Assembly: GCA_965198655.1 (NCBI GenBank)
Contig: OZ240668.1
Span: 1,054,001 to 1,118,000, forward strand
Direction of reading: 5' to 3'
From: Lichenicola sp965198655
GTDB taxonomy: Bacteria > Pseudomonadota > Alphaproteobacteria > Acetobacterales > Acetobacteraceae
DNA length: 64,000 nt
Shown here: one piece after another, positions 41,934 to 50,678 of the stretch
Position numbering within the stretch: position 1 is the stretch's first letter
Layout of the letters: each line of letters opens with the position of its first letter
Translations under genes and position numbers: made by a program
The notes under the pieces: model-generated
The model's database searches: none
Told to the model about the DNA's origin: nothing
Seen by the model: only the letters and a program-made list of their open reading frames with translations

Positions 41934-42257
41934 ATGACTCGCTATCGGGTCTACTTGTCCGATGCGGCTGAGTTCGTTCAGCAGAGCCTCATCATGGAAA
42001 GCTCAAGCGATGAAGAGGCCATCGAACAGGCCAGGACGTTGATCAAGAACGACGGGCGCGTCGACCTATGGGGTAGCCCTGGCATGACCGGGCCTTTGAT
42101 CGGGTCGCTGCAACTCAATCCGGGCCCCCTCAGCTTTGCGCTCGTGAAGCGGATCCATCCCGTCCCACCGCCTCCTGCGTCCGGCCAACGACCTGCCGCT
42201 GATTCTCCGCAACCGATGAGGCGTCCGGAAGACCATTCGCTGGCGCTGGGAACCTAG
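41934..42257 (+). CDS. Small hypothetical protein, paralogue of the left-edge gene
   Basis: The 107-residue protein starts MTRYRVYLSDAAEFVQ, followed by an acidic helix (SSSDEEAIEQARTLI) and DLWGSPGMTGPLIGSL. The Pro-rich C-terminal third has no structure I can assign. I chose the ATG at 41934 (GGAG nine bases upstream) because the paralogue at 1-76 starts at the same residue. The function is unknown; the duplicate copies at distant sites suggest a small family in this genome. Confidence 0.6.
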   Translation: MTRYRVYLSDAAEFVQQSLIMESSSDEEAIEQARTLIKNDGRVDLWGSPGMTGPLIGSLQLNPGPLSFALVKRIHPVPPPPASGQRPAADSPQPMRRPEDHSLALGT

Positions 42258-42319
42258 CGTCCTGATTCAGGAATTTGCAGGGGGAATCCTGAGACATTCG
42301 CTCCTTGTTCTCAAGGGCT

Positions 42320-43858
42320 CTAGAACAATCCATGCAGGAACCAGCCCAGGTCGCCGGTGACCGAATCGATCCCGTTGCCGCGCCGGAACAGCCAGAACCG
42401 CCGCCCGTCCTCGTCCTCCACCCGGAAGTAGTCGCGCACCGCGAACAGCTCGCCGGGGCGCAGCCACCATTCGCCGGCGATCCGTTCCGGCCCGTCCGCG
42501 CTCACCACGCGGTGACGGCGGCGGCGCCAGGTGAAGGCGGCCGGGGCGTGGTCCGGCAGCTCGGCCAGCGCCAGCACCGGCTGCGGCGGCTCCACCAGGC
42601 GCACCGGCCGCGGCAGGCTCGCCGGCCAGCCGGGCCCGGCCGGGGCCGCGTCGCCGCCCCGACGCACGCTGCGCTCCGGCACGTCGCTTTCCACCGGCAC
42701 CGGCCGCCACAGCCGCCCGGGCCCGAGCCGGTTGCGCAGGGTATCGATCAGCGGCGCCAGCGCCGGCGGCGCGTCGCCTTCCTCCAGCGACGCCTGTTCC
42801 GGCGCCAACGGTTCGGCCAGGCACGCGACCAGCCACATGGTCTCGATGCCCTCGCCGGGGTCGACCCGGTCCAGCCGCTCGTCCAGCAGGCGGCCGAGGT
42901 GGTGCGGCGCGCGCGACGGCCGCGCCAGCGCCACGCGCTGCACACAGGCCGAGCCGTCGAGCCGCACCAACACCAGATCCAGCCGCCTGGCGCCGAGGCA
43001 GGCCGCATCCAGCCGCCTGCACAGCCGCGCCGCCAGCAGGGCGTTTGCGGCGGCGAGCGACTCCGCACCCTGCAGCGGCTCGGCGAAGGCGAGCCCTTCC
43101 CGCAGCGGCACAGGCGGCAGGTCGGGCCGGATCGGCTCCGGCTCCCGCCCGAACGCCTGGTCCAGGCGCAGCGTCGCCTGCGTGCCCAGCCGGCGCGTCA
43201 GCGGCCCGCGCGGTACCGCGTCGAGGGCGGCGATCGTGTGCAGGCCGAACCGGTGCAGCAGGCTGGCCTGCTCCGGGTCGAGCCGAAGCGCCTCGACCGG
43301 CAGCGGACCGAGTGCCGCGCGCAGCCGCGACGCCGGCACCGACTCGACCGGCTGGGGCCCGTGATGCGCGACCGCATGGGCGGCACCCGGCGTGGGCGCC
43401 ACCGCGACACGCGCCGACAGCTCGGCCCCACGCAGCCGGCGCGCGAGGTCGGACAGCAGCGCGTCCTCGCCGCCGAACAGGTGGGCGCAGCCGGTCAGGT
43501 CGAGCCAGATCCCGTCCGGCGGCTCGGCCCGTGTGGCGGGCGTGTAGCGCAGGCACCAGCAGGCCAAGGCCGCCAGCGCCTCCGCATCCGCTTGCACCCG
43601 GGCCGGCACCACGCGCAGCGCCGGCACCATGGCCTGTGCCTGCGCGAGCCGCATCCCCTGGTGCAGCCCGAGCCGACGCGCCACGGCGCAGGCGGCCGAC
43701 ACCAGGACGCGCGATCCCTCCCGGACGCTGGTGACCAGCGGCCGGTCCGGGTGCTCAGCCGTATCGCGACACAGCCGGTCGGTCTGCCAGAACGGCAGCC
43801 AAAGGAACCCGAACCGGCGCTCCGGCTCGGGAAAGGGCGGCAACACGACCTTGGGCAT
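42320..43858 (-). CDS. imuB: ImuB, Y-family polymerase-like mutasome subunit
   Basis: The 512-residue protein is a Y-family polymerase homologue acting as a hub that joins DnaE2, ImuA and the beta clamp rather than as a polymerase. The N-terminus reads FGFLWLPFWQTDRLCRD, lacking the acidic D-x-D/E active-site residues, as in other ImuB proteins. GMRLAQAQAMVPALRVVPA and PDGIWLDLTGCAHLFGGE are family hallmarks, and the LHRFGLHTIAALDAVPRGPL segment is the helix-hairpin-helix. The start overlaps the imuA 3' end by 104 bp. Confidence 0.92.
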   Translation of the reverse strand: MPKVVLPPFPEPERRFGFLWLPFWQTDRLCRDTAEHPDRPLVTSVREGSRVLVSAACAVARRLGLHQGMRLAQAQAMVPALRVVPARVQADAEALAALACWCLRYTPATRAEPPDGIWLDLTGCAHLFGGEDALLSDLARRLRGAELSARVAVAPTPGAAHAVAHHGPQPVESVPASRLRAALGPLPVEALRLDPEQASLLHRFGLHTIAALDAVPRGPLTRRLGTQATLRLDQAFGREPEPIRPDLPPVPLREGLAFAEPLQGAESLAAANALLAARLCRRLDAACLGARRLDLVLVRLDGSACVQRVALARPSRAPHHLGRLLDERLDRVDPGEGIETMWLVACLAEPLAPEQASLEEGDAPPALAPLIDTLRNRLGPGRLWRPVPVESDVPERSVRRGGDAAPAGPGWPASLPRPVRLVEPPQPVLALAELPDHAPAAFTWRRRRHRVVSADGPERIAGEWWLRPGELFAVRDYFRVEDEDGRRFWLFRRGNGIDSVTGDLGWFLHGLF

Positions 43859-44522
43859 CGCAGGCCTGCACGATCCAGTGAAAGGGGGACGCCTCGCGGC
43901 AGCGCAGCAGTTCCAGCCGCCACACGGCGCGTCCCGGCAGGGAGTGGGCCTCCGCGGAGGGCAGGGCGGAGACCCGCCAGCGGCTGGCGGCGGCACTCGG
44001 CGCCAGCAGGGCCGGATCGTCGAACCGGCGGCTGCGTCGGATGGCGAAGGCGGGAACGCCGGAGGATTCCGCCGCCAGTTGCAGCCGGCGCGACGCGGTC
44101 AGGCCGAGCCGGCCCTCGACCTCGCCGACCACCGCCGCCAGCCCGGGATGGCGCAGCGCCTCCTCCATCACCGCGAGCACTTCCGTTCCGCCCTCGACCA
44201 GGATCAGCCGGCGCGGATGCAGCCCGACCGCGGCCAGGCCGGGCGGAAACAGGTCGCCCCGCTGCATCGCCCACAGCACCGGACGGTCGAGGTCGTGCCG
44301 GGCCAGCAGGCCCGCGATCAGCAGGCTCGGATGGGTGCCGTGCTCGGTGTCCGGCCCGTGCCCCAGCACCTCGTGCAGGGCTCCGCACGGCAGCCCCGAC
44401 GGGAGGCAGGCGTCGATCGCCTGGAGCCCGAACCGCAAGCGCTTCCCCCTGGCGACCGCGCCCGACCGACCCATCCGGCCGATCCGGGCCCGCAGCGTTT
44501 CGATCGCCTCCGCACGCCCCAC
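43755..44522 (-). CDS. imuA: ImuA, RecA-like mutasome protein
   Basis: The 255-residue protein of the ImuA/SulA-like RecA-fold group is needed for DnaE2-dependent mutagenesis. It starts at GTG. Recognisable parts are LRFGLQAIDACLPSGLPCGALHEVLG, then RPVLWAMQRGDLFPPGLA, then LRHPGLAAVVGEVEG and LTASRRLQLAAESSGVPAF. The usual Walker A lysine is not obvious, as is common in ImuA. A LexA box lies 30 bp upstream. It overlaps imuB and forms a two-gene SOS operon with it. Confidence 0.9.
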   Translation of the reverse strand: MGRAEAIETLRARIGRMGRSGAVARGKRLRFGLQAIDACLPSGLPCGALHEVLGHGPDTEHGTHPSLLIAGLLARHDLDRPVLWAMQRGDLFPPGLAAVGLHPRRLILVEGGTEVLAVMEEALRHPGLAAVVGEVEGRLGLTASRRLQLAAESSGVPAFAIRRSRRFDDPALLAPSAAASRWRVSALPSAEAHSLPGRAVWRLELLRCREASPFHWIVQACDAQGRVAALSRAGAPVRVPLAAVLADRPAVSRYG

Positions 44523-44551
44523 CGATTCGCCCCCACCTCATGACACCGTGA

Positions 44552-44566
44552 GAACGTATAGCGAAC
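44552..44566 (-). promoter_or_regulatory. LexA (SOS) box of imuA-imuB
   Basis: GAACGTATAGCGAAC on the plus strand is GTTC-N7-GTTC on the coding strand, 30 bp upstream of the imuA start, matching the box in front of dnaE2. Confidence 0.9.
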
Positions 44567-44711
44567 ACATCGGTTTTCAGGGAAGCGTCCAGCCGCGCCG
44601 TAGCCGTTCCTCCCGGACAGGGGAGACACGTCTAAGCCCTTGTTATGAAACGGTTGGGAGACAATCTCCGGTTGAGAAGCCGCATGACCTTCAGGGCTCA
44701 AGTGGCGGAGA

Positions 44712-45545
44712 TCATTCCAATCCCGATCCGTCGAGACTTTTTCTCAATTCCACCCCCTCCGGGCTCGCCGGGTCGATCAGCCCGCGCCGGAGGAACAAGT
44801 CGATCAGCACCAGGTTCACGTTGAACTTGAACCGGTCGGTGTCGCGCACCAGCGCGAACACCTGCTCGATCGGCAGCAGGGTGAACTCCGCCACCTCGCC
44901 GTCATTGGGCACCGGGCGGAACGCGTCGGGCAGCACGAGGTCGAAGCAGTGCAGCCGGTCCCGACGCAGCCCTTCGTCGCGCGCCATCGCGTAGCGGACC
45001 GTGCCGACCCCGACCGCCGCGCGCGCCAGCTCAACCGGCAGCCCGCACTCCTCCTGCCCTTCCTTTTCCAGCGTGCGCCGGCTGTCGTAGCCGGCGGCGA
45101 CCCCGCCCGCGACCAGGTGGTCGAGCTTGTCCGGGTCGAGCAGCTTGTCCGGCGCCCGCCTGCCGACCCAGAGATGCGTGCCGCTTTCGCGCTCGACCAG
45201 GCCGTTCAAGTGCACCCCGTCGGCCAGGATGCCGAAGGCGGGCAGGGCGCCGCGGTCCAGCGTCGCCAGCACCGGGCCGTCCGGCTCGGCGCGCACGTCG
45301 AACGGCTCGGCGCGATGACGGAACAGCCTTTCGCGTGACAGCGCCTCACCCAGCAACGGCAGTTGCAGCGGATTCTCCAGCACCAGCGCGTCCCCATGGC
45401 CCCGCACGCCGTGCCGTAGCAGGGCGGGCGCCAGCGCCGGGTCCACCCATCCGACCGGCTGGTCGCCGAGCCGGAAGGCGAGGCGCCCGCCGGGCAGGCG
45501 CGTGTTGTTGCAGGTCCGGACGTGTCGCAGGAAAGGATCGGTCAT
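44712..45545 (-). CDS. Nudix hydrolase with DUF4743-type N-terminus
   Basis: The 277-residue protein has an N-terminal DUF4743-like half (MTDPFLRHVRTCNN, GWVDPALAPAL) and a C-terminal Nudix domain (about 125-255). The Nudix box is divergent: GGVAAGYDSRRTLEKEGQEECGLP keeps the EGQEECG core of RExxEExG but has K-E-G in place of R-E-U and a shortened spacer. Relatives hydrolyse thiamine or nucleotide diphosphates; the substrate here is unknown. It is divergent from the Atm1-type exporter gene. Confidence 0.82.
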   Translation of the reverse strand: MTDPFLRHVRTCNNTRLPGGRLAFRLGDQPVGWVDPALAPALLRHGVRGHGDALVLENPLQLPLLGEALSRERLFRHRAEPFDVRAEPDGPVLATLDRGALPAFGILADGVHLNGLVERESGTHLWVGRRAPDKLLDPDKLDHLVAGGVAAGYDSRRTLEKEGQEECGLPVELARAAVGVGTVRYAMARDEGLRRDRLHCFDLVLPDAFRPVPNDGEVAEFTLLPIEQVFALVRDTDRFKFNVNLVLIDLFLRRGLIDPASPEGVELRKSLDGSGLE

Positions 45546-45630
45546 GGGGCGCCAACGCCCGGCCGCCATCGGGGTGGCAATCGGTGGGCACGCCTTTGCA
45601 ACGTCCGGGTCGCATGCCACATCGAGGGGC

Positions 45631-47499
45631 ATGACGATCCCTTCATCCGAGCCCGCGTCGCGGCCGACGGCGCTCGCGACGGTACGCGGCCTGCTGCCCT
45701 ATCTATGGCCGCGCGGCGACCTCCGGACCCGGATGCACGTGGTCGGGGCGATCGTGCTGCTGGTCGCGGCCAAGGTGGCGACGATCTGCGTGCCGCTGGT
45801 CTATGCGCGGGCGATCGACCGGCTGTCGCATCGCGATCCCACCCACATGCTGGTGGTGCCGTTCGGGCTGATCGTCGGCTACGGGCTGCTCAGGATCGCC
45901 AGCGGCGGCTTCGGCGAGCTGCGCGACGCGGTGTTCGCGCCGGTCAAGCAGCGGGTGATCCGGGTCGCGGCGATGCAGACCTTCCGCCACCTGCACGGGC
46001 TCTCCTTGCGCTTCCACCTCGACCGCCAGACCGGCGGCGTGACCCGGGCGATCGAGCGCGGCACCCAGGCGATCGAGCTGATCCTGCGGCTCGGCGTGTT
46101 CAACATCGTGCCGACCCTGCTGGAAACGCTGATGGTCACCGCGGTGATCTGGCGGCTGTTCGACTGGCGCTACGCGCTCGCCACCCTGCTGACGGTGGTG
46201 GTGTACGTGGGCTTCACCGTCGCCTTCACCGGCTGGCGCATCGGCATCCGCCGACGCATGAACGAGGTGGAGAGCGAGGCCAGCACCAAGGCGCTGGACA
46301 GCCTGCTCAACTTCGAGACGGTCAAGTATTTCGGCAACGAGGCGCACGAGGCCCGCCGCTACGACGAGACCCAGGCGCGTTACGAGGCTGCCGCGGTGCG
46401 CACGCAGGTCTCGCTCAACGTACTCAACGTCGGCCAGGCCACCATTATTGCCGTGGCGCTCGCCGTGATCATGCTGATGGCCGCGAACGGGGTGGCCGCC
46501 GGACGGCTGACGGTCGGCAAGTTCGTGCTGGTCAACACCTACCTGATGCAGCTCTACGCGCCGCTGAACTTCCTGGGCTTCGTCTACGCCTCCCTGCGCC
46601 AGGGCGTGGTGGACCTGGAGCAGATGTTCCGCCTGCTGGCCGAGGACCAGGAGGTGCGGGACCCGCCGTCGCCGGCGCTGCTGCCGGCCCGGCTCGCCGA
46701 CGCGCCGCCGGCGGAGCTGCGGTTCGAGGCGGTGCGGTTCGGCTACCGGCCGAACCGGGAAATCCTGCACGGCGTCAGCTTCACGGTGCGCCCGGGCGGC
46801 CGCACCGCCATCGTCGGGCCGACCGGGGCTGGCAAGTCGACGCTGAGCCGGCTGCTGTTCCGCTTCTACGACGTGACCGAGGGCCGGGTGACGATCGACG
46901 GCCACGATGTGCGCGACTGCGCCCAGGAGGCCTTGCGCGCCGCGATCGGCGTGGTGCCGCAGGACACGGTGCTGTTCAACGACACCATCCGCTACAACAT
47001 CGCCTATGGCCGTATCGGCGCCTCGCAGTCCGAGATCGAGCACGCTGCCGCCCTGGCGCAGGTGCACGATTTCGTTTCCAGCCTGCCGGAAGGCTACGAC
47101 ACCCGGGTCGGCGAGCGCGGGCTCAAGCTTTCGGGCGGCGAGAAGCAGCGGGTGGCGATCGCGCGCACCATCCTGAAGAACCCGCGCGTGCTGGTGCTGG
47201 ACGAGGCCACCAGCGCGCTCGACACCCATACCGAGCAGGAGATCCAGGCAGCGCTCCGCACCGTGGCGGCCGACCGCACCACGCTGGTGATCGCGCACCG
47301 GCTGTCCACCGTGGTCGACGCCGACGAGATCCTGGTGCTGGTGGACGGGCTGATCGCCGAGCGCGGCACCCATCGCGGCCTGCTGGCCGAGAACGGCGCC
47401 TATGCCCGTATGTGGGCGGCGCAGTCCGAGGAGGAGGATGCCGAAGCGGAGGCGGACGTCCTGCTTTCGCCCGAACTGCAGGGTGCCGGCCTGGCATGA
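45631..47499 (+). CDS. Atm1-type ABC exporter
   Basis: The 622-residue half-transporter has a membrane domain (about 30-330) and an ATPase domain (about 365-590: GPTGAGKST, LSGGEKQRVAIARTIL, VLVLDEATSALDT, IAHRLSTV). The LLNFETVKYFGNEAHE segment in the membrane domain is the hallmark of the Atm1/HMT1 group, which exports glutathione-linked sulfur or metal species and supports Fe-S and metal homeostasis. A homodimer is expected. The suf operon lies 10 kb downstream but is not linked. Confidence 0.92.
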   Translation: MTIPSSEPASRPTALATVRGLLPYLWPRGDLRTRMHVVGAIVLLVAAKVATICVPLVYARAIDRLSHRDPTHMLVVPFGLIVGYGLLRIASGGFGELRDAVFAPVKQRVIRVAAMQTFRHLHGLSLRFHLDRQTGGVTRAIERGTQAIELILRLGVFNIVPTLLETLMVTAVIWRLFDWRYALATLLTVVVYVGFTVAFTGWRIGIRRRMNEVESEASTKALDSLLNFETVKYFGNEAHEARRYDETQARYEAAAVRTQVSLNVLNVGQATIIAVALAVIMLMAANGVAAGRLTVGKFVLVNTYLMQLYAPLNFLGFVYASLRQGVVDLEQMFRLLAEDQEVRDPPSPALLPARLADAPPAELRFEAVRFGYRPNREILHGVSFTVRPGGRTAIVGPTGAGKSTLSRLLFRFYDVTEGRVTIDGHDVRDCAQEALRAAIGVVPQDTVLFNDTIRYNIAYGRIGASQSEIEHAAALAQVHDFVSSLPEGYDTRVGERGLKLSGGEKQRVAIARTILKNPRVLVLDEATSALDTHTEQEIQAALRTVAADRTTLVIAHRLSTVVDADEILVLVDGLIAERGTHRGLLAENGAYARMWAAQSEEEDAEAEADVLLSPELQGAGLA

Positions 47500-47545
47500 G
47501 CGGCGCCGGCGATCCATGTGTGCCGCCACGAAGGGGAGAACCGAG

Positions 47546-47857
47546 ATGAGCCTGAACCCGACGCCCGGCGACAAACGCTCCGAGCAGACGCAGGGAGAAC
47601 AACCCTTGGGCCAGGACGGCTCGGTGCCGGCCGAGCTCAGCCATGCCGGCGCGGTGATCGACAAGGCGATCGAGTACATGCTGGGCGAGAACCTGCCGCC
47701 GCTGGCAATCGCCTCCGCCCTGCTCGGCGGCTCGCTGGGGCTGCTGGCGCGGACCATGGACGAGCGGGCGATGACGCGCATGCTGGAGAACGCGATGGCC
47801 AGCGTGCGCGCTGGCGAGCTGCACCCGTCCAACGACCACGAGGCGGGCCGGGCCTGA
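47546..47857 (+). CDS. Small conserved hypothetical protein
   Basis: The 103-residue protein has a Gln/Asp-rich N-terminus and a helix pair, with VIDKAIEYMLGENLPPLAIASALLGGSLGLLARTMDE forming a likely amphipathic or weakly membrane-associated region. GGGGAGAA precedes the ATG. It follows the Atm1-type exporter by 46 bp and may be co-transcribed. No family was recognised. Confidence 0.55.
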   Translation: MSLNPTPGDKRSEQTQGEQPLGQDGSVPAELSHAGAVIDKAIEYMLGENLPPLAIASALLGGSLGLLARTMDERAMTRMLENAMASVRAGELHPSNDHEAGRA

Positions 47858-47898
47858 TCCGGTCTCGCGTTCCGGCCCCGCGATCCGGTTCGGGGCGC

Positions 47899-47927
47899 TT
47901 GACGGATCGGCCCCGCTCCGCGATAAG
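47899..47927 (+). promoter_or_regulatory. Predicted housekeeping promoter of rpmB
   Basis: TTGACG (47899-47904) and GATAAG (47922-47927) are 17 bp apart, a good sigma-70-type pair. They lie about 95 bp before the rpmB start. Confidence 0.5.
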
Positions 47928-48020
47928 CCGCGCTCGTTTCGGACGACCGCTCCCGCACCGGCGTCCGCTCGTCCCCGGTAGGCTTGGATGAGACGGACCA
48001 GACCCTTTGAGGATCCAACG

Positions 48021-48329
48021 ATGTCGCGCCGCTGCGAGATGACCGGCAAGGGCGTGCTGACGGGCAACAACGTCAGCCACGCCAACAACAAGAGCCGCCG
48101 ACGCTACCTGCCCAACCTGCAGGACACCGCGATGCTGTCCGACGTGCTGGGCACCAGCGTGCGGATACGGGTCACCACGCACGGGCTTCGCACCATCGAG
48201 CACAATGGCGGGCTGGACGCGTTTCTGCTGACCACGCCGAACCGCCGCCTGCCGGAGGAAGCCCAGTCGCTGAAGCGCCGCATCCAGCGCGCGCAGGCGA
48301 AGAAGCAGGCCGCCGCCGCTAGCGCCTGA
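48021..48329 (+). CDS. rpmB: 50S ribosomal protein L28
   Basis: The 102-residue protein of the large ribosomal subunit begins MSRRCEMTGKGVLTGNNVSHANNKSRRR, the L28 signature, and continues with RYLPNLQ and VTTHGLRTIEHNGGLDAFL. The C-terminal Lys/Ala extension is typical of alphaproteobacteria. It is a single-gene unit with its own promoter and a hairpin downstream. Confidence 0.97.
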   Translation: MSRRCEMTGKGVLTGNNVSHANNKSRRRYLPNLQDTAMLSDVLGTSVRIRVTTHGLRTIEHNGGLDAFLLTTPNRRLPEEAQSLKRRIQRAQAKKQAAAASA

Positions 48330-48441
48330 GGACACCGCGCCTGGGCACCATCGTGCCCGTTCGTCCTTGCAAATCCGGGGCATCTCGCGCATGTGAGGGC
48401 CCGAACAGTCTTTCGGCCGCCAGGCATCGCCCGCGGCCCCG

Positions 48442-48480
48442 GAAGGCGCGCGGGCCCTTTGGGTCCCGTCGCGCCTTCTT
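48442..48480 (+). terminator. Long GC-rich hairpin between rpmB and fusA
   Basis: GAAGGCGCG (48442-48450) pairs with CGCGCCTTC (48470-48478), with an inner CGGG/CCCG and CCC/GGG stem around a TTT loop. The hairpin is followed by only TT, so it may be a weak rpmB terminator or a structured leader of the elongation-factor gene, whose ribosome-binding site starts nine bases later. Confidence 0.5.
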
Positions 48481-48499
48481 GGCTTGAGGAGCCCGAACC

Positions 48500-50581
48500 G
48501 TGTCCGAACTGTCCAAGATCCGCAACATCGGCATCACCGCGCACATCGACGCGGGCAAGACCACGACCACGGAACGGATCCTGTACTACACCGGCGTGTC
48601 GCACCGGATCGGCGAAGTCCACGAGGGCAACACCACCACCGACTACATGGAGCAGGAGCGCGAGCGGGGGATCACCATCACCTCGGCAGCGGTCACGTGC
48701 GAGTGGAAGGACCACCGCATCAACATCATAGACACGCCCGGCCACATCGACTTCAACATCGAGGTGAACCGTTCGCTCCGCGTGCTCGACGGCGCCATCT
48801 TCATCATCGAGGGCGTGGCCGGGGTGCAGCCGCAGTCGGAGACCAACTGGCGCCTCGCCGACCGCTACAACGTGCCGCGCATCATCTTCATCAACAAGCT
48901 GGACCGCACCGGCGCCGACTTCTACCGCGCCTTCGACACGCTGAAGGAGAAGCTCGACATCATCGCGCTGCCGCTGCAGTTGCCGATCGGCATAGAGGAA
49001 ACCTTTATCGGCGTGGTCGACCTGGTCGAGATGAAGGCGATCATCTGGGAAGGCGGCGAGCTGGGTGCCAAGTTCCACGACGAGGCGATCCCGGCCGAAC
49101 TCGCCGAGCGCGCCGCGGAAGCGCGCCAGTTGCTGCTCGACACCGCGCTCTCGGTCGACAACGAGGCGATGGAGGAATATTTTGATAAGGGCGACGTCGA
49201 CGTCGCCACCCTGAAGCGCTGCATCAAGGCCGGCGCCATCTCCGGCGCGTTCCGCCCGGTGCTGTGCGGCACCGCGTTCAAGAACAAGGGCGTGCAGCCG
49301 CTGCTCGACGCCGTGCTCGACTACCTGCCGGCGCCGGATGACCGCGAGGGCATACGCGTCGCCGCCGAGGAGGGCGAGGAGGATGCCGATCCCAGCACCC
49401 GCCGCCTGATCAAGGTGGACCCGAAGGGCAACTTCTCGGGCCTCGCCTTCAAGATCATCAACGACAAGTACGGCACGCTCACCTTTGTACGGGTGTATTC
49501 TGGCGCGCTGAAGTCCGGCGACCAGGTGATGAACACCACCAAGGGGCACAAGGAGCGCATCGGGCGGATGTTCCAGATGCACGCCGACAAGCGTGCGGAG
49601 ATCAAGGAAGTTCAGGCCGGCGACATCGCTGCCTTCGTCGGGCTGAAGGACACCGGCACCGGCGACACCCTGGCCGACGCCGCCGACCCGGTGGTGCTGG
49701 AGCGCATGGCGTTCCCGGTGCCGGTGATCGACATCTCGGTCGAGCCCAAGACCAAGGAAGCGGTCGAGAAGATGACGCTGGCGCTGCAGAAGCTCGCCGG
49801 CGAGGATCCCTCGCTCCGCCTCAAGACCGACCAGGAGACCGGCCAGACCATCCTGTCCGGCATGGGCGAGCTGCACCTGGAGATCATCATCGACCGGCTG
49901 CGCCGCGAGTACGGCGTCGACGCCAACATCGGCGCGCCGCAGGTGGCGTATCGCGAGACCATCACCAAGCCGCACGTCGAGACCTACACCCACAAGAAGC
50001 AGTCGGGCGGGTCGGGCCAGTACGCCGAGGTGAAGATCGAGTTCGCGCCGGTGGAGCGCAACGCCGGCATTACGTTCGAGAACAAGGTGGTCGGCGGCAC
50101 GGTGCCCAAGGAATACATCCCCGCGGTCGAGAAGGGCATCAAGGTGCAAGCCTCGACCGGCGTGCTGGCCGGCTTCCCGACCGTGGACTTCAAGTACACC
50201 CTGCTCGACGGCAAGTACCACGACGTCGACTCGTCCGCCCTCGCGTTCGAGATCGCTGCCAAGGCCTGCTTCCGCGAGGGCATGAAGCGCGCGGCCCCGG
50301 TGATCCTCGAGCCGATCATGGACGTCGAGTGCACCACGCCGCAGGACCATGTCGGCGATGTGGTGGGCGACCTGAACCGGCGCCGCGGCCAGATCCAGAA
50401 CCAGGAGTCCGCCGGCTCCACGGTGACGGTGCGGGCCCAGGTGCCGCTGAAGGAGATGTTCGGCTACATCTCGCACCTGCGCTCCATGACCAAGGGCCGG
50501 GCGTCGTTCACCATGCAGTTCCACCATTACGACCCAGTGCCGCGCAACATCGCCGACGAGATCATGACCAAGTCGGCCTGA
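48500..50581 (+). CDS. fusA: Elongation factor G (probable paralogue)
   Basis: The 693-residue translocation GTPase starts at GTG with GGAG upstream. G1 is [10 protein letters not shown], G3 is [21 protein letters not shown] and G4 is [10 protein letters not shown]; domains II-V follow in normal order. Typical EF-G has [20 protein letters not shown] at the switch II region and lies in the str operon beside tuf. Here the switch region reads FNIEVNRSL with [17 protein letters not shown], and the gene stands alone after rpmB. I infer a second, divergent EF-G, perhaps used for ribosome recycling or stress, but it could be the only copy. Confidence 0.9.
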   Translation: [693 protein letters not shown]

Positions 50582-50605
50582 TCCAGGTCCTGTTCGAGAT
50601 TTGAC

Positions 50606-50635
50606 AGGCCGGTTCCGCAAGGAGCCGGCCTTTTT
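50606..50635 (+). terminator. Intrinsic terminator of fusA
   Basis: AGGCCGGTTCC-GCAA-GGAGCCGGCCT (one G-T pair) is followed directly by T5. It lies 25 bp after the EF-G stop and 44 bp before the convergent carboxypeptidase's stop. Confidence 0.88.
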
Positions 50636-50678
50636 CGTGTCGTCAGCCGAGGCTGTAGCCGGGCGGGACGTGCTCTGG

